This document shows, one piece after another, positions 1-7,761 of a stretch of DNA of 17,155 bases. The notes under the pieces were generated by a model, which did not search any database, was not told the origin of the DNA, and saw only the letters and a list, made by a program, of their open reading frames with translations. Made by a program: the position numbers and the translations under genes. The number at the start of each line of letters is the position of its first letter. Positions within the stretch are counted from its first letter, which is position 1. Source of the DNA: an uncultured Clostridia bacterium (GTDB lineage Bacteria > Bacillota_A > Clostridia > Oscillospirales > Acutalibacteraceae); assembly GCA_937891215.1 (NCBI GenBank), contig CALAEU010000076.1, positions 1 through 17,155 of the forward strand, written 5' to 3'.

Positions 1-8
1 ATTTATGT

Positions 9-36
9 TATAATAATTAATACCATTATTTAGGAG
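9..36 (+). promoter_or_regulatory. Candidate -10 box and RBS of the first transporter gene
   Basis: TATAAT lies at 9-14 and a Shine-Dalgarno AGGAG at 32-36, eight bases before the ATG at 45. The matching -35 box would fall outside the window, so the promoter is only half visible. If it is real, the leader is about 24 bases long. The RBS is convincing; the -10 box is plausible. Confidence 0.5.
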
Positions 37-44
37 TTGAAAAA

Positions 45-2444
45 ATGAATCTTAAAGAAAAAACTATAGGGCTTATTTCTAATGTTAAAGAACATTGGAA
101 AACCCCTGCTAAAGGCAGATATATGCCATTCAAAGAAATTGCCGCTTACTCAGGCGGTGGTATTGGTGCTTATATGATTATAACAATGGGTTCTGCTTGT
201 CTTTTAGCAGCGAATAACACATTACTTTCAAGCACCCTGGGTATTGACCCTATGGATATGTATGTTATGTATGTTATTGCAGTACTTGCAAACATTCCTC
301 TTACAGGTATTCGTGCAAATATTATAGATAACACCCGTAACAAAGCCGGTAAATATCGTCCGTACATAGTTAGAATGGCTCTTCCTGCCGCAATTATATG
401 TAACATTTTGGTCTGGTTCCCTTATGCTAAGCTTTCAGACTGGTTAGGCGACGGAATGGTTTTTGGCGAAACCAAAGCTTATGTTGCAAAATGCGCAATT
501 ATTATGGTGCTAAACCTTTTCCTTCATTTCTTCTATTATTTCTTCTACGATGCTTATGAAAACCTTATTCATGTACTCTCTCCAAACTCGCACGAACGAA
601 GCGATGTTGCTTCAATAAAGAGTATTGTTTACTCATTCGCACCAACAATAGTAAACCTTTTCACTCCTATTATTGCAGAAAACTTGTTCCATTCAAACAC
701 AACCGATATTCGTGTTTACAGATTTATATATCCAATTCTTACCGTAGGCGGTTTACTTCTTTGTATGGTTGTTTACAAACATACAGAAGAAAAAATTGTT
801 CAGGCAAGAACGCACATTGTTCAGATTAAGTTTATTGACGCTATTAAAGCAGTTGCTAAAAATAAATATTTCTGGATTATTTCACTTGCCGGTTGGATTG
901 GTTTCCTCGAAAGTGCTTACTCCAACATTATGTTCTGGCTTTATAATTACGGTGGTGCCTGTTCGGGTAATGCATATAGTTTACTTGTCACACTCTATGG
1001 TAACGCATCCCTCTGGGGAATGCTTTTAGCGCCTTTCTGTATAAGAAAATGGGGTAAAAAAAGTGTTCTTGTTGTAACCAATATCTTTAACATCATCTTC
1101 ATTTTAATGATGTTACCGTTTACCAATGAAATTCATAACTTAACAATCTGGCTTATTATGGGTTGTCTCTATCTTAACGCTTTTATGGGTTCATTCGCTC
1201 ATATTTTAAACCCTGCTATTCAGGCAGATATCCGTGACTATCAACAATATAAAACGGGTGAAAGAATTGATGGTGCTTTTGCAGTAGTTACAACTATCGG
1301 TACTGTTATTGCACTTATCACATCTTCAGTTTTACCAGCTATTTATGAAAAAAGTGGTCTTACAAAAGGAAATGCTGCAAAAGTCACTTCTGACCCAGAA
1401 ATTCTTTCACGAGTTTTAGGTGACGGCAAAACAACAGTAGGTCAGATTCTTGCAGAACAATTAGAAAATGGTCAGGATAACTACAACAATGCACTTTCTG
1501 CACTTTACGACCCTGATATTCTTTTATCACTTATAAAAGTTCTTATTGTTGTTGCAGCTATAGGTGCTTTAATGAATGTTATTCCCTATATCTGGTACGA
1601 TTTCAACGAAAAGAAACAAGAATCTGTTATTCGTGTACTTAAAATTAGAGCTATGTTTGAGGACTATGGTAATGGTATTCTCAATGATGAAAAACTCGTT
1701 GAAGGAATTGACATTATCCGCAATTCACAAGAAATGGCTACACAAACACCTAAAGTAATAAATAAAAAAGATTACAAAGGCAAAGAAGGCAAAAAATCAC
1801 TAAAAGAGGATATTAAGTACAACGATGAAATTGAAATTGCTCAGTTTGTCTGTGACGAACTTAATAAATTCTCTACACCTGCTTACAAACTTGCAGTAGC
1901 GGAAAACACAAAAGTTTACTCCGCTGGTCTTAACAGTCTTTTAAGTTTTGATAAAGAGGCAATAAAAGCAGAAATTGAACAAGCAAGAGCTTTGCCAAAA
2001 ACAAACAACGAAGAAAAAGAAACAAGAAAACTTGCTATTGAGATCGCAAAAAAGAAAATGTCTTCTTACAAAACAATAAAAAAATATTTTGCCGGCACAG
2101 GTAACCTCGTGGCTCCTGATTTTGAAGTTCTTGAAAAATGCTTTAATGATGAAGATGTTTGCGATGATAAACTTAAAGCACTTTATCTTGATTTACAAAA
2201 ATCCAAAAAAGAAAAAGCTTCTGTTAAAGCAAAAGAAATAAGAGCAGAAATTAAAACAATGCAAGGCAAAAAGAGAGCCTGCAAAAAAGCAACAAAAGCA
2301 GAAACAGACAGACACGCTTACTTCAATCGCGCTGCAAAAGTTTACCTTGATGCTGAAAAGCTCATTAAACAACAAGAAAATTACAGTCACCTTGACGAAA
2401 TTTTCAATATGTATGATGAAGCTAAGTCAAGAATTGAAGCTTAA
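45..2444 (+). CDS. GPH-family (MelB-like) MFS sugar transporter with long cytosolic C-terminal tail
   Basis: This is a polytopic membrane protein of 799 residues. Residues about 35-517 hold roughly a dozen hydrophobic segments. The stretch at 395-410 (ADIRDYQQYKTGERIDG) matches the conserved loop of the glycoside-pentoside-hexuronide:cation symporter family, and the N-terminal part has the family-style RNKAGKYRPY at about 98-107. GPH proteins import sugars or glycosides with Na+ or H+, but the substrate cannot be read from sequence. Family members are usually about 450-500 residues. Here residues 518-799 form an extra, very charged, Lys/Glu-rich, mostly helical tail after the last membrane segment. 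I do not recognise a domain in it. The start is fixed by AGGAG eight bases upstream. The gene is convergent with the Rrf2 gene and shows no operon partner in the window. Confidence 0.85.
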   Translation: MNLKEKTIGLISNVKEHWKTPAKGRYMPFKEIAAYSGGGIGAYMIITMGSACLLAANNTLLSSTLGIDPMDMYVMYVIAVLANIPLTGIRANIIDNTRNKAGKYRPYIVRMALPAAIICNILVWFPYAKLSDWLGDGMVFGETKAYVAKCAIIMVLNLFLHFFYYFFYDAYENLIHVLSPNSHERSDVASIKSIVYSFAPTIVNLFTPIIAENLFHSNTTDIRVYRFIYPILTVGGLLLCMVVYKHTEEKIVQARTHIVQIKFIDAIKAVAKNKYFWIISLAGWIGFLESAYSNIMFWLYNYGGACSGNAYSLLVTLYGNASLWGMLLAPFCIRKWGKKSVLVVTNIFNIIFILMMLPFTNEIHNLTIWLIMGCLYLNAFMGSFAHILNPAIQADIRDYQQYKTGERIDGAFAVVTTIGTVIALITSSVLPAIYEKSGLTKGNAAKVTSDPEILSRVLGDGKTTVGQILAEQLENGQDNYNNALSALYDPDILLSLIKVLIVVAAIGALMNVIPYIWYDFNEKKQESVIRVLKIRAMFEDYGNGILNDEKLVEGIDIIRNSQEMATQTPKVINKKDYKGKEGKKSLKEDIKYNDEIEIAQFVCDELNKFSTPAYKLAVAENTKVYSAGLNSLLSFDKEAIKAEIEQARALPKTNNEEKETRKLAIEIAKKKMSSYKTIKKYFAGTGNLVAPDFEVLEKCFNDEDVCDDKLKALYLDLQKSKKEKASVKAKEIRAEIKTMQGKKRACKKATKAETDRHAYFNRAAKVYLDAEKLIKQQENYSHLDEIFNMYDEAKSRIEA

Positions 2445-2454
2445 TTAAACTTAA

Positions 2455-2487
2455 AAAACAAAAAAGCGAAGTTCCATCCAACTGCGA
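2455..2487 (-). terminator. Probable terminator of the hydrolase-Rrf2 unit
   Basis: A short hairpin pairs 2467-2473 with 2480-2486 (7 bp, one mismatch, 6-nt loop). Read on the minus strand it is followed by a T-rich run (CTTTTTTGTTTTTT). It lies 47 bases past the Rrf2 stop. The plus-strand side has only a short TTTT, so use by the convergent transporter gene is less certain. Confidence 0.5.
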
Positions 2488-2533
2488 TGTTTTGTCATTA
2501 TTAACTAACCCGAGCCGATTTTTAATTTGATTT

Positions 2534-2959
2534 TTATAGTGCTTCAACTATCTTTACATTCTTTTCGAGCAAATCCTGAATAGAAACACTTTTAAAGTAA
2601 TTATTAATTAAATTATCGACATTTGCCCACATTTCTTTTGTGTAGCAAATTTCTGACCTGTTACAGAAATTTTCACCACAGTTAATACAAGCAACAGGTG
2701 AAAGACTACCTTCTGTTAAATTGAATATATCATAGATTGAAATATCTTTTGCATCTCTTGATAATCTGTAACCACCAGACATACCGCGCTGACTTCTTAA
2801 AAGACCACCACGGACAAGAGTTGCAACTATTGTTTCAAGATATTTCAGAGAAACATCCTGACGCTTTGAAACTTCTGAAAGTGCAACATAACCGTCGCCT
2901 TGATTCTGCGCCAAATCTATGAATATTCTGAGAGCATATCTACCTTTTGCAGATACCAT
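2534..2959 (-). CDS. Rrf2-family winged-helix transcriptional regulator
   Basis: This 141-residue protein has the standard length and opening of Rrf2 proteins (MVSAKGRYALR). Residues 1-65 form a winged helix, with the typical SxKYLE at 37-42 and GxxGGYxL at 59-65. A cysteine cluster follows at C91, C94, C99 and C105 (CINCGENFC, then C105 in SEICYT), then W111. Rrf2 members such as IscR and NsrR use three conserved cysteines here to hold an Fe-S cluster and sense iron-sulfur status, NO or redox state. This protein has four with different spacing, so a metal or Fe-S sensor is likely, but the signal is unknown. The gene starts 31 bp after the stop of the secreted hydrolase gene on the same strand, so it may be read from that promoter. 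The SD is weak (GAAAGG, 12 bases before ATG). No isc/suf genes are nearby to define targets. Confidence 0.88.
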   Translation of the reverse strand: MVSAKGRYALRIFIDLAQNQGDGYVALSEVSKRQDVSLKYLETIVATLVRGGLLRSQRGMSGGYRLSRDAKDISIYDIFNLTEGSLSPVACINCGENFCNRSEICYTKEMWANVDNLINNYFKSVSIQDLLEKNVKIVEAL

Positions 2960-2990
2960 ACAAAACTCAAACCTTTCAAGCAGATTTCAA

Positions 2991-4775
2991 TTACATATCG
3001 CTGAAACCTGCACCATCAAAGAAGTAATAAAGTAAATCGCTGATAAGTTTAAATATTGTTGCAAGATAGTCGTTGAAATCAAGACCACCTGTGTATTCTT
3101 TTTCTGCACCGTAAATTATTTCATCACGAGTGTCATAAAAATATGCTTTTGCCGCTTCAAACTCTGCTAAATCCACATTTGTTTGTTCAAGAGCTTCTTC
3201 ACCACGCTCAATAGCATTCTGGAATCTTGCTCTTTCATCTTCTGTAAGGTAAGTTAAATCTAACTTTTTCGCTTCTTCAAGGTCTTTCATAAAACCTTTT
3301 GAATCTCTTGCAATGTTGAATTGTGGGAATCTATCAGGGTAACTGTAAACATCTGTAAAGTTTTCATCCACAAGAAGTTCAGAAACAAGTTTCATAATAA
3401 CATCGTTTGAAGCTGTTTTTTCGTGGTCCTGATTGTAGAAATAGAATGTTGTACACGGAAGAAGACCTGTATTTGCATCAACAATATTTCTTGGGTCACT
3501 GTGGTCGTGATTTGGATTTGTGCAGTTATTTACTGTGCGTACATAATCTGCAGGAAGTTCTTTACTAACACCCACACTATATGCACCCATTGATGTTGAA
3601 TCAAGTTGAATAATACCATCAGCATTAACATCATCCCATGAATCAACGATTTCATAAAGAGAAATGTTGTAGTCAACAATATCAAAGATGTCAACACCCT
3701 GTGCTTTTGCATCTAAAATATTAGCATCAGAATTTTTCTGTGCATTATAGAACCAATCTGTCTGTTCACGGATTACTGCCATTGAGTCATCCATTAAATA
3801 CATTTCTCTGCAAGGCTCATAGTTAGCTGATGGAACTAAACCCCACATAAGAGTTGAGTACCTCATATAATCATTAACAAGGTCAAATGCAACTGTGTCA
3901 AGAATAGCGTTGAGGTCTGCATTAGGCATAATGCGGAGAACTATATTTACAAGGTAACCCGCCATCTCGTCAACACCCATAAGTGCGGGAAGCATTTTAC
4001 TGTAAAGTTCTTCATTATCATCAAGAAGACCGTACTGATAAATTTCACCAACTAAAATTGAACCATCAAGAGCAGGAATAACATAAACTATTCTGTTAAT
4101 ATCTTCACTGAAAGCCCTGCCGTTATCTTTATAAAGTTGCATAACAGCGTTCATAACAGACCCACCCTGGCTTATAGGTGCTAAATTAACTTTATCTGAA
4201 CCTGAATCTTCTTTAACGAACTGAATAAAATCATAAAGTTCTTGTGCAGTATCCTTCATATTACCTAAAGAAGCGTATGAGAAAACATAAAGATTTTCTT
4301 CTCCAGCCATTTCAATATATTTATTGAGTGGTAACTGGTCGAGTATGTATTCTTTATCGTATTCACTTAAATTTTTAAATGAATCGTAATATTTTGTTGC
4401 TCTTACATCATTTATAAATTTACCGTTTTCATCGCTTTTCAACTTACCCATAAGTGTATCGCCTAAAACACCTGCAAGTGCTTTTGCCGCTTGCTGGTCT
4501 TTATCTTCTTGTGAAATAAGTAATTTACTTATAGGTACAAGTGCTTCTGTAAGTGCTAAACCTGCAATTTCAATTGTGTCAGACATAAAGAATGGTGCTT
4601 CTAAATTTGTTGGTTTACCATCTTCATAATACTTCGTTTCACTTTGGAAAAGTCCAGGTACAACAATACTTGGAATTACATCTTCATTTTGGGTAGCACT
4701 TGCCGCTACCATAAATGTGGTAGAAAGCATAACTACTGCTAAAATTAAAGATATAATTTTCTTTGTTTTTTTCAT
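2991..4775 (-). CDS. Secreted alpha/beta-hydrolase-like protein (possible lipase/esterase)
   Basis: This 594-residue exported protein has a clear signal peptide (KKTKK, hydrophobic core, cleavage near ASA at 25-27). The mature start has VIPSIVVPGLFQS (33-45), which resembles the beta-strand and oxyanion-hole opening of alpha/beta hydrolases. NLAPISQGGS (197-206) looks like a nucleophile elbow with S202 as candidate nucleophile; the usual first Gly of GxSxG is replaced by Pro. Candidate partners are D237 (PALDGS) and H451 (NQDHEKTASND), the latter placed late as is usual for the catalytic His. A paired-Cys segment (C418...C440) surrounds HDH at 423-425. No dockerin or anchor is seen. Substrate is unknown: triglyceride, other ester or amide. 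A promoter lies upstream at 4826-4854, and the Rrf2 gene follows 31 bp downstream. Fold assignment is moderately sure; enzymatic activity is inferred. Confidence 0.6.
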   Translation of the reverse strand: MKKTKKIISLILAVVMLSTTFMVAASATQNEDVIPSIVVPGLFQSETKYYEDGKPTNLEAPFFMSDTIEIAGLALTEALVPISKLLISQEDKDQQAAKALAGVLGDTLMGKLKSDENGKFINDVRATKYYDSFKNLSEYDKEYILDQLPLNKYIEMAGEENLYVFSYASLGNMKDTAQELYDFIQFVKEDSGSDKVNLAPISQGGSVMNAVMQLYKDNGRAFSEDINRIVYVIPALDGSILVGEIYQYGLLDDNEELYSKMLPALMGVDEMAGYLVNIVLRIMPNADLNAILDTVAFDLVNDYMRYSTLMWGLVPSANYEPCREMYLMDDSMAVIREQTDWFYNAQKNSDANILDAKAQGVDIFDIVDYNISLYEIVDSWDDVNADGIIQLDSTSMGAYSVGVSKELPADYVRTVNNCTNPNHDHSDPRNIVDANTGLLPCTTFYFYNQDHEKTASNDVIMKLVSELLVDENFTDVYSYPDRFPQFNIARDSKGFMKDLEEAKKLDLTYLTEDERARFQNAIERGEEALEQTNVDLAEFEAAKAYFYDTRDEIIYGAEKEYTGGLDFNDYLATIFKLISDLLYYFFDGAGFSDM

Positions 4776-4825
4776 TTTACCTATCCCCTTTTGGTTTTGG
4801 ATTTAAGTCATACTTAATCAAAGAT

Positions 4826-4854
4826 AGTGTACCACAAAATCACATTTTTTGCAA
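4826..4854 (-). promoter_or_regulatory. Promoter of the secreted hydrolase gene
   Basis: On the minus strand, TTGCAA (4849-4854) and TACACT (4826-4831) are separated by 17 bases, a good sigma-A-type arrangement. The promoter lies between the hydrolase ATG and the heptamer inverted repeat that ends at 4868. The hydrolase can therefore be expressed independently of the upstream glpK operon. Confidence 0.6.
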
Positions 4855-4867
4855 GAGAAAATTATTT

Positions 4868-5091
4868 AAAAGTGCTGAATGCTGAGTGCTGAATGCTGAG
4901 TGCTTAGTGCTGAGTTGAGGAAGTCCTGCGGACTTGATTATAACTATTTATGAATAAAAGTAAATACATCCTATCATTTAAAGTTGGTTTATGCATTAAC
5001 CGAAAATGATAGGATGTAGTTTTTGTTATAATATTATAATTGACCGCAGGTCCCGAAACTCAGCACTCAGCACTCAGCATTCAGCACTTTT
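4868..5091. repeat. Large foldback element with heptamer-repeat arms (MITE-like)
   Basis: The left arm (4872-4913) is six tandem copies of RTGCTGA. The right arm (5060-5087) is four copies of the reverse complement TCAGCAY, so the two arms form an inverted repeat. The tips match as AAAAGTGCTGA (4868-4878) against TCAGCACTTTT (5081-5091). Inside, CCTGCGG at about 4925-4931 is matched by CCGCAGG near 5044-5050. The centre is a perfect 15-bp inverted repeat (4965-4979 with 5004-5018). Each strand exits the structure into a T-rich run, so it may also terminate transcription in both directions. No transposase and no convincing target-site duplication is visible. A non-autonomous mobile repeat or REP/ERIC-like dispersed element is my inference. 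Confidence 0.75.
4965..5018. repeat. Perfect 15-bp inverted repeat at the centre of the foldback element
   Basis: TACATCCTATCATTT (4965-4979) is exactly complementary to AAATGATAGGATGTA (5004-5018). The 24-base loop contains a smaller GGTT/AACC pairing around a TGCA centre. Perfect identity here, with much looser pairing just outside, suggests this core is the most constrained or most recently copied part of the element. Confidence 0.8.
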
Positions 5092-5102
5092 TCAAGCGTA
5101 GA

Positions 5103-5208
5103 TTGATGCGCAAATTTGATGATAGTTGGCTTTTTACGAATCCCCGAAGCGTACAAAGGGTACGCGAGTGGGTGAGTAAAATGACAAATATCGCAAATTT
5201 GCCATCAA
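5103..5208. repeat. 106-bp imperfect hairpin abutting the glpK stop codon
   Basis: Arms 5103-5154 and 5160-5208 are inverted copies sharing the blocks TTGATG, GCAAATTTG, GATAnTTGnCnTTTTAC and GCGTAC in the same order. By eye about 35 of 49 positions match. The apex is GCGTAC-AAAGG-GTACGC (5149-5165). The outer end of the right arm overlaps the glpK stop codon (TGA, 5207-5205). In the glpK mRNA this would fold into a long 3' hairpin. No T-run follows, so it is not a classical intrinsic terminator. It could protect the 3' end, or it could be a second mobile repeat unit next to the heptamer foldback. Confidence 0.7.
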
Positions 5209-6710
5209 GCTTCTTCCCAGTTCATTGAACATTTGACAGCCTTATGCCATCCTTTAAGCATTTTTTCACGTTTGTCTGTGTTTACATTAGGAATGAAGAT
5301 TCTGTCAACTTCACGGTCTGTTTCAATTTCTTCTAAACTATTCCAGAAACCTACTGCAAGACCTGCCATATAAGCAGCACCGAGAGCAGTTGTTTCAACA
5401 AGTTTGGGTCTGTTTACTTTAGCGCCTGACATATCTGCCTGAATCTGAAGCATTACATTACTTACAGATGCACCACCATCAACACGGATTTCTGAAATCA
5501 GAATTTCACTATCCTTTGACATAGCTTCAATTAAATCTGTAACCTGATAGGTAATACTTTCAAGTACCGCTCTTGCAAAATGCGCACGATTTGTACCACG
5601 GGTAAGACCTACAATACAACCACGGGCATACATATCCCAATAAGGTGCACCAAGACCTGTAAAAGCAGGTACTAAATAAATACCATTTGAGTCAGGAACA
5701 CTTTCTGCTAAAAAGTCACATTCAGATGGTTCTGAAATCATACGAAGTTCATCACGAAGCCATTTAATAACTGAACCCGCATTAAATGCACTACCTTCTA
5801 AATCGTAAGTAACTTTACCGTTAAGTCCCCACGCAATACCTTCAATAAGTTGATTTTTAGAGTGAATCCTCTTGTCACCTGTATTCATAAGAAGGAAGCA
5901 ACCAGTACCATAAGTATTTTTTGCCTGACCTGCATTAAAACATGCCTGACCAAAAAGTGCAGACTGCTGGTCACCGATAGCACCACCGATTGGAATACCT
6001 GCAAGAGATGAAAGTCCAGGTAAATTGTCTGCAATTTCACCATAAATAGCACTTGATTCTTTAACTTCAGGTAACATACTCATAGGAATGCCCAATTTAT
6101 TGCAAAGAGTTTCATCCCACTGAAGTTTTTCAATATCAAAAAGCATTGTTCTTGAAGCATTACTGTAATCGGTAACATGAACCTGCTTATTAGTAAGATT
6201 CCATATAAGCCAGGTTTCAACTGTACCGAAACAGAGCTTATTTTCGTTTGCTAAAGTTCTTGCTTCTGGAACATTATCTAAAATCCATTTGATTTTTGTT
6301 GCAGAAAAGTATGCATCTATTAAAAGTCCTGTATGTTCTTTAACATAAGGTTCAAGACCCATTTCTTTTAATTTTTCACAAATAGGTGCAGTTCTTCTGC
6401 ATTGCCATACAATAGCATTGTAAACAGGTTTACCTGTTTCCCTCTCCCAACAAATGGTTGTTTCACGCTGGTTAGTAATACCAACCGCAGCAATTTCTTC
6501 AGACTTTATATTACCATTCTGTAAAGCAACCTGTAATGAATGAAGTTGACTCTCCCAGATTTCATAAGGGTCGTGTTCTACCCAGCCACTTTTAGGGTAT
6601 ATCTGTGTAAATTCAAATTGTGCTTTTGAAACAATATTGCCTTTCTTGTCAAAGACAATTGTTCTTGAAGAAGTAGTACCCTGGTCAAGTGCTAAAATAT
6701 ATTTCTTCAT
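5205..6710 (-). CDS. glpK: Glycerol kinase
   Basis: GlpK phosphorylates glycerol to sn-glycerol 3-phosphate with ATP in the cytoplasm, feeding lipid synthesis or glycolysis. The 501 residues match the normal family length. Seen motifs: DQGTTSSR (9-16, phosphate-binding loop), NQRET (80-84, glycerol contacts), [10 protein letters not shown] (246-255, with the catalytic-base Asp at 246), and KNTYGTG (264-270). The loop before GDQQ (about 224-243, [11 protein letters not shown]) lacks the His that is phosphorylated by HPr in enterococcal and Bacillus enzymes. It also lacks the Arg used by E. coli GlpK for fructose-1,6-bisphosphate inhibition. It is the last gene of the malQ-HAD-dockerin-glpK run, starting 18 bp after the preceding stop with SD AAGGTGATG. 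No glpF or glpD is adjacent. The stop codon overlaps a long inverted repeat. Confidence 0.97.
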   Translation of the reverse strand: MKKYILALDQGTTSSRTIVFDKKGNIVSKAQFEFTQIYPKSGWVEHDPYEIWESQLHSLQVALQNGNIKSEEIAAVGITNQRETTICWERETGKPVYNAIVWQCRRTAPICEKLKEMGLEPYVKEHTGLLIDAYFSATKIKWILDNVPEARTLANENKLCFGTVETWLIWNLTNKQVHVTDYSNASRTMLFDIEKLQWDETLCNKLGIPMSMLPEVKESSAIYGEIADNLPGLSSLAGIPIGGAIGDQQSALFGQACFNAGQAKNTYGTGCFLLMNTGDKRIHSKNQLIEGIAWGLNGKVTYDLEGSAFNAGSVIKWLRDELRMISEPSECDFLAESVPDSNGIYLVPAFTGLGAPYWDMYARGCIVGLTRGTNRAHFARAVLESITYQVTDLIEAMSKDSEILISEIRVDGGASVSNVMLQIQADMSGAKVNRPKLVETTALGAAYMAGLAVGFWNSLEEIETDREVDRIFIPNVNTDKREKMLKGWHKAVKCSMNWEEA

Positions 6711-6728
6711 AATTCATCACCTTTTAAA

Positions 6729-7739
6729 TCAATCGTAAATAAAATCGATATAATCAACTTTATTTTCTGTTTTATAATTAAGATTTTCAAATGTATAAAG
6801 ACTTCTTGAAGCATCTGCAACAAAAACATTAGTTTCATAAGAAGTTGAATAACTCACAGGGTAGCCTGTGCCTGCTTCAAATTCTGCAACTAAAACTGCA
6901 TTTTTGTAGTGAACTACTTCTGTACCATCTGCAACCTTAGTAAGTATTGTATTAAGTGCAGTTTCTGTTGCACCTAAAAGATTTTCCGAATTAAATACTT
7001 TTATATAACTTGAGTCATTTATATCAACTTTTTCTGTATCAGGAATTGCAATTGTAATAGTAACAATACCACCATTTTCAGAATGACGGGTCGCATCAAA
7101 TTCAACTTTCATACCTAAAACATCCTGATTAGTAAGTCTTGTAACATAGGACTGGCCTTCAACACTCATTTTATTTGTTGAACTTGTATTGTAGGCTACA
7201 TAATATTCCTCGTCAGATTCACTACCAATTGTATTCATAATACCTTCAATTAAAGTTGCGGTGTTCTGTGCTTCCTGACCCAACAATGTAATTTTATCTG
7301 CTTTGAATTCTTTCATTTCAACATCTGTCAATGCAGTAAAACCAAATTTTTCTGATTTCACCTTATTGAGATTGGTGTTAAAGAAAGTGAGTGCTTCTTC
7401 CTGTGAGCCGAAAATCTGATTTTTATCTGTATAACCTTTAAATTTACCTGTTGGTTCAAGGTTAGTAAGACCTGCGGCTGCTCTTAAAATTCTTCTTGCA
7501 TCAAAAAGTGAAATATAACCATCGCCATCAATATCACAAAGAGTTTTTGCGTCACTTGAAAGATTATCTTCAATTCCTGCAGCTGCTCTTAAAATAATCA
7601 AGGCGTCATTCGCTGAAAGTTCTCCATCACCATTTGCATCACCCTTTAATGTACTCGCAGCACTTGATGTAAATGACAACGCAAACATCGACATAACAAA
7701 TGATATTACAAGTACCAATGCTAAAATTTTCTTTTTCAT
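6729..7739 (-). CDS. Secreted protein with N-terminal dockerin and unknown C-terminal domain
   Basis: This is an exported protein of 336 residues. I place the start at the ATG at 7739: AAAGGA (7749-7754) sits nine bases upstream, and this gives a classical signal peptide (MKKK, hydrophobic core, cleavage near SSAAS). An in-frame ATG at 7757 would only add six residues and would bury that SD. Directly after the signal peptide, at about residues 32-91, is a two-repeat dockerin: DANGDGELSAND...ILRAAAG and DIDGDGYISLFD...ILRAAAG, each a 12-residue Ca2+-loop plus helix. Dockerins bind cohesins and dock enzymes to cellulosome-like scaffolds. The remaining roughly 240 residues (predicted alpha/beta, Thr/Ser-rich) match no family I recognise. 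Dockerins are more often C-terminal, so this placement is less common. The gene lies 22 bp after the HAD gene and 18 bp before glpK. Confidence 0.8.
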   Translation of the reverse strand: MKKKILALVLVISFVMSMFALSFTSSAASTLKGDANGDGELSANDALIILRAAAGIEDNLSSDAKTLCDIDGDGYISLFDARRILRAAAGLTNLEPTGKFKGYTDKNQIFGSQEEALTFFNTNLNKVKSEKFGFTALTDVEMKEFKADKITLLGQEAQNTATLIEGIMNTIGSESDEEYYVAYNTSSTNKMSVEGQSYVTRLTNQDVLGMKVEFDATRHSENGGIVTITIAIPDTEKVDINDSSYIKVFNSENLLGATETALNTILTKVADGTEVVHYKNAVLVAEFEAGTGYPVSYSTSYETNVFVADASRSLYTFENLNYKTENKVDYIDFIYD

Positions 7740-7761
7740 TTTTCCGCGTCCTTTCATATAT

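Noticed and set aside
4872..4913. Possible CRISPR-like or iteron array (RTGCTGA units)
   Set aside because: Units are directly adjacent heptamers with no spacers, there are no cas or replication genes, and the same units recur inverted at 5060-5087 as arms of a foldback.
5103..5208. Classical intrinsic terminator for glpK
   Set aside because: The hairpin is long and interrupted and has no T-run after it on the minus strand; any termination is more likely at the heptamer foldback arm.
5040..5228. 62-residue plus-strand open frame over the foldback region
   Set aside because: It starts at a TTG with no SD, is translated entirely from inverted-repeat DNA and ends inside glpK in antisense. A repeat-derived open frame is the simpler explanation.
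7740..7757. Upstream ATG for the small dockerin protein
   Set aside because: Using it would place the AAAGGA ribosome site inside the coding region; the next ATG at 7739 gives a correctly placed SD and a standard signal peptide.
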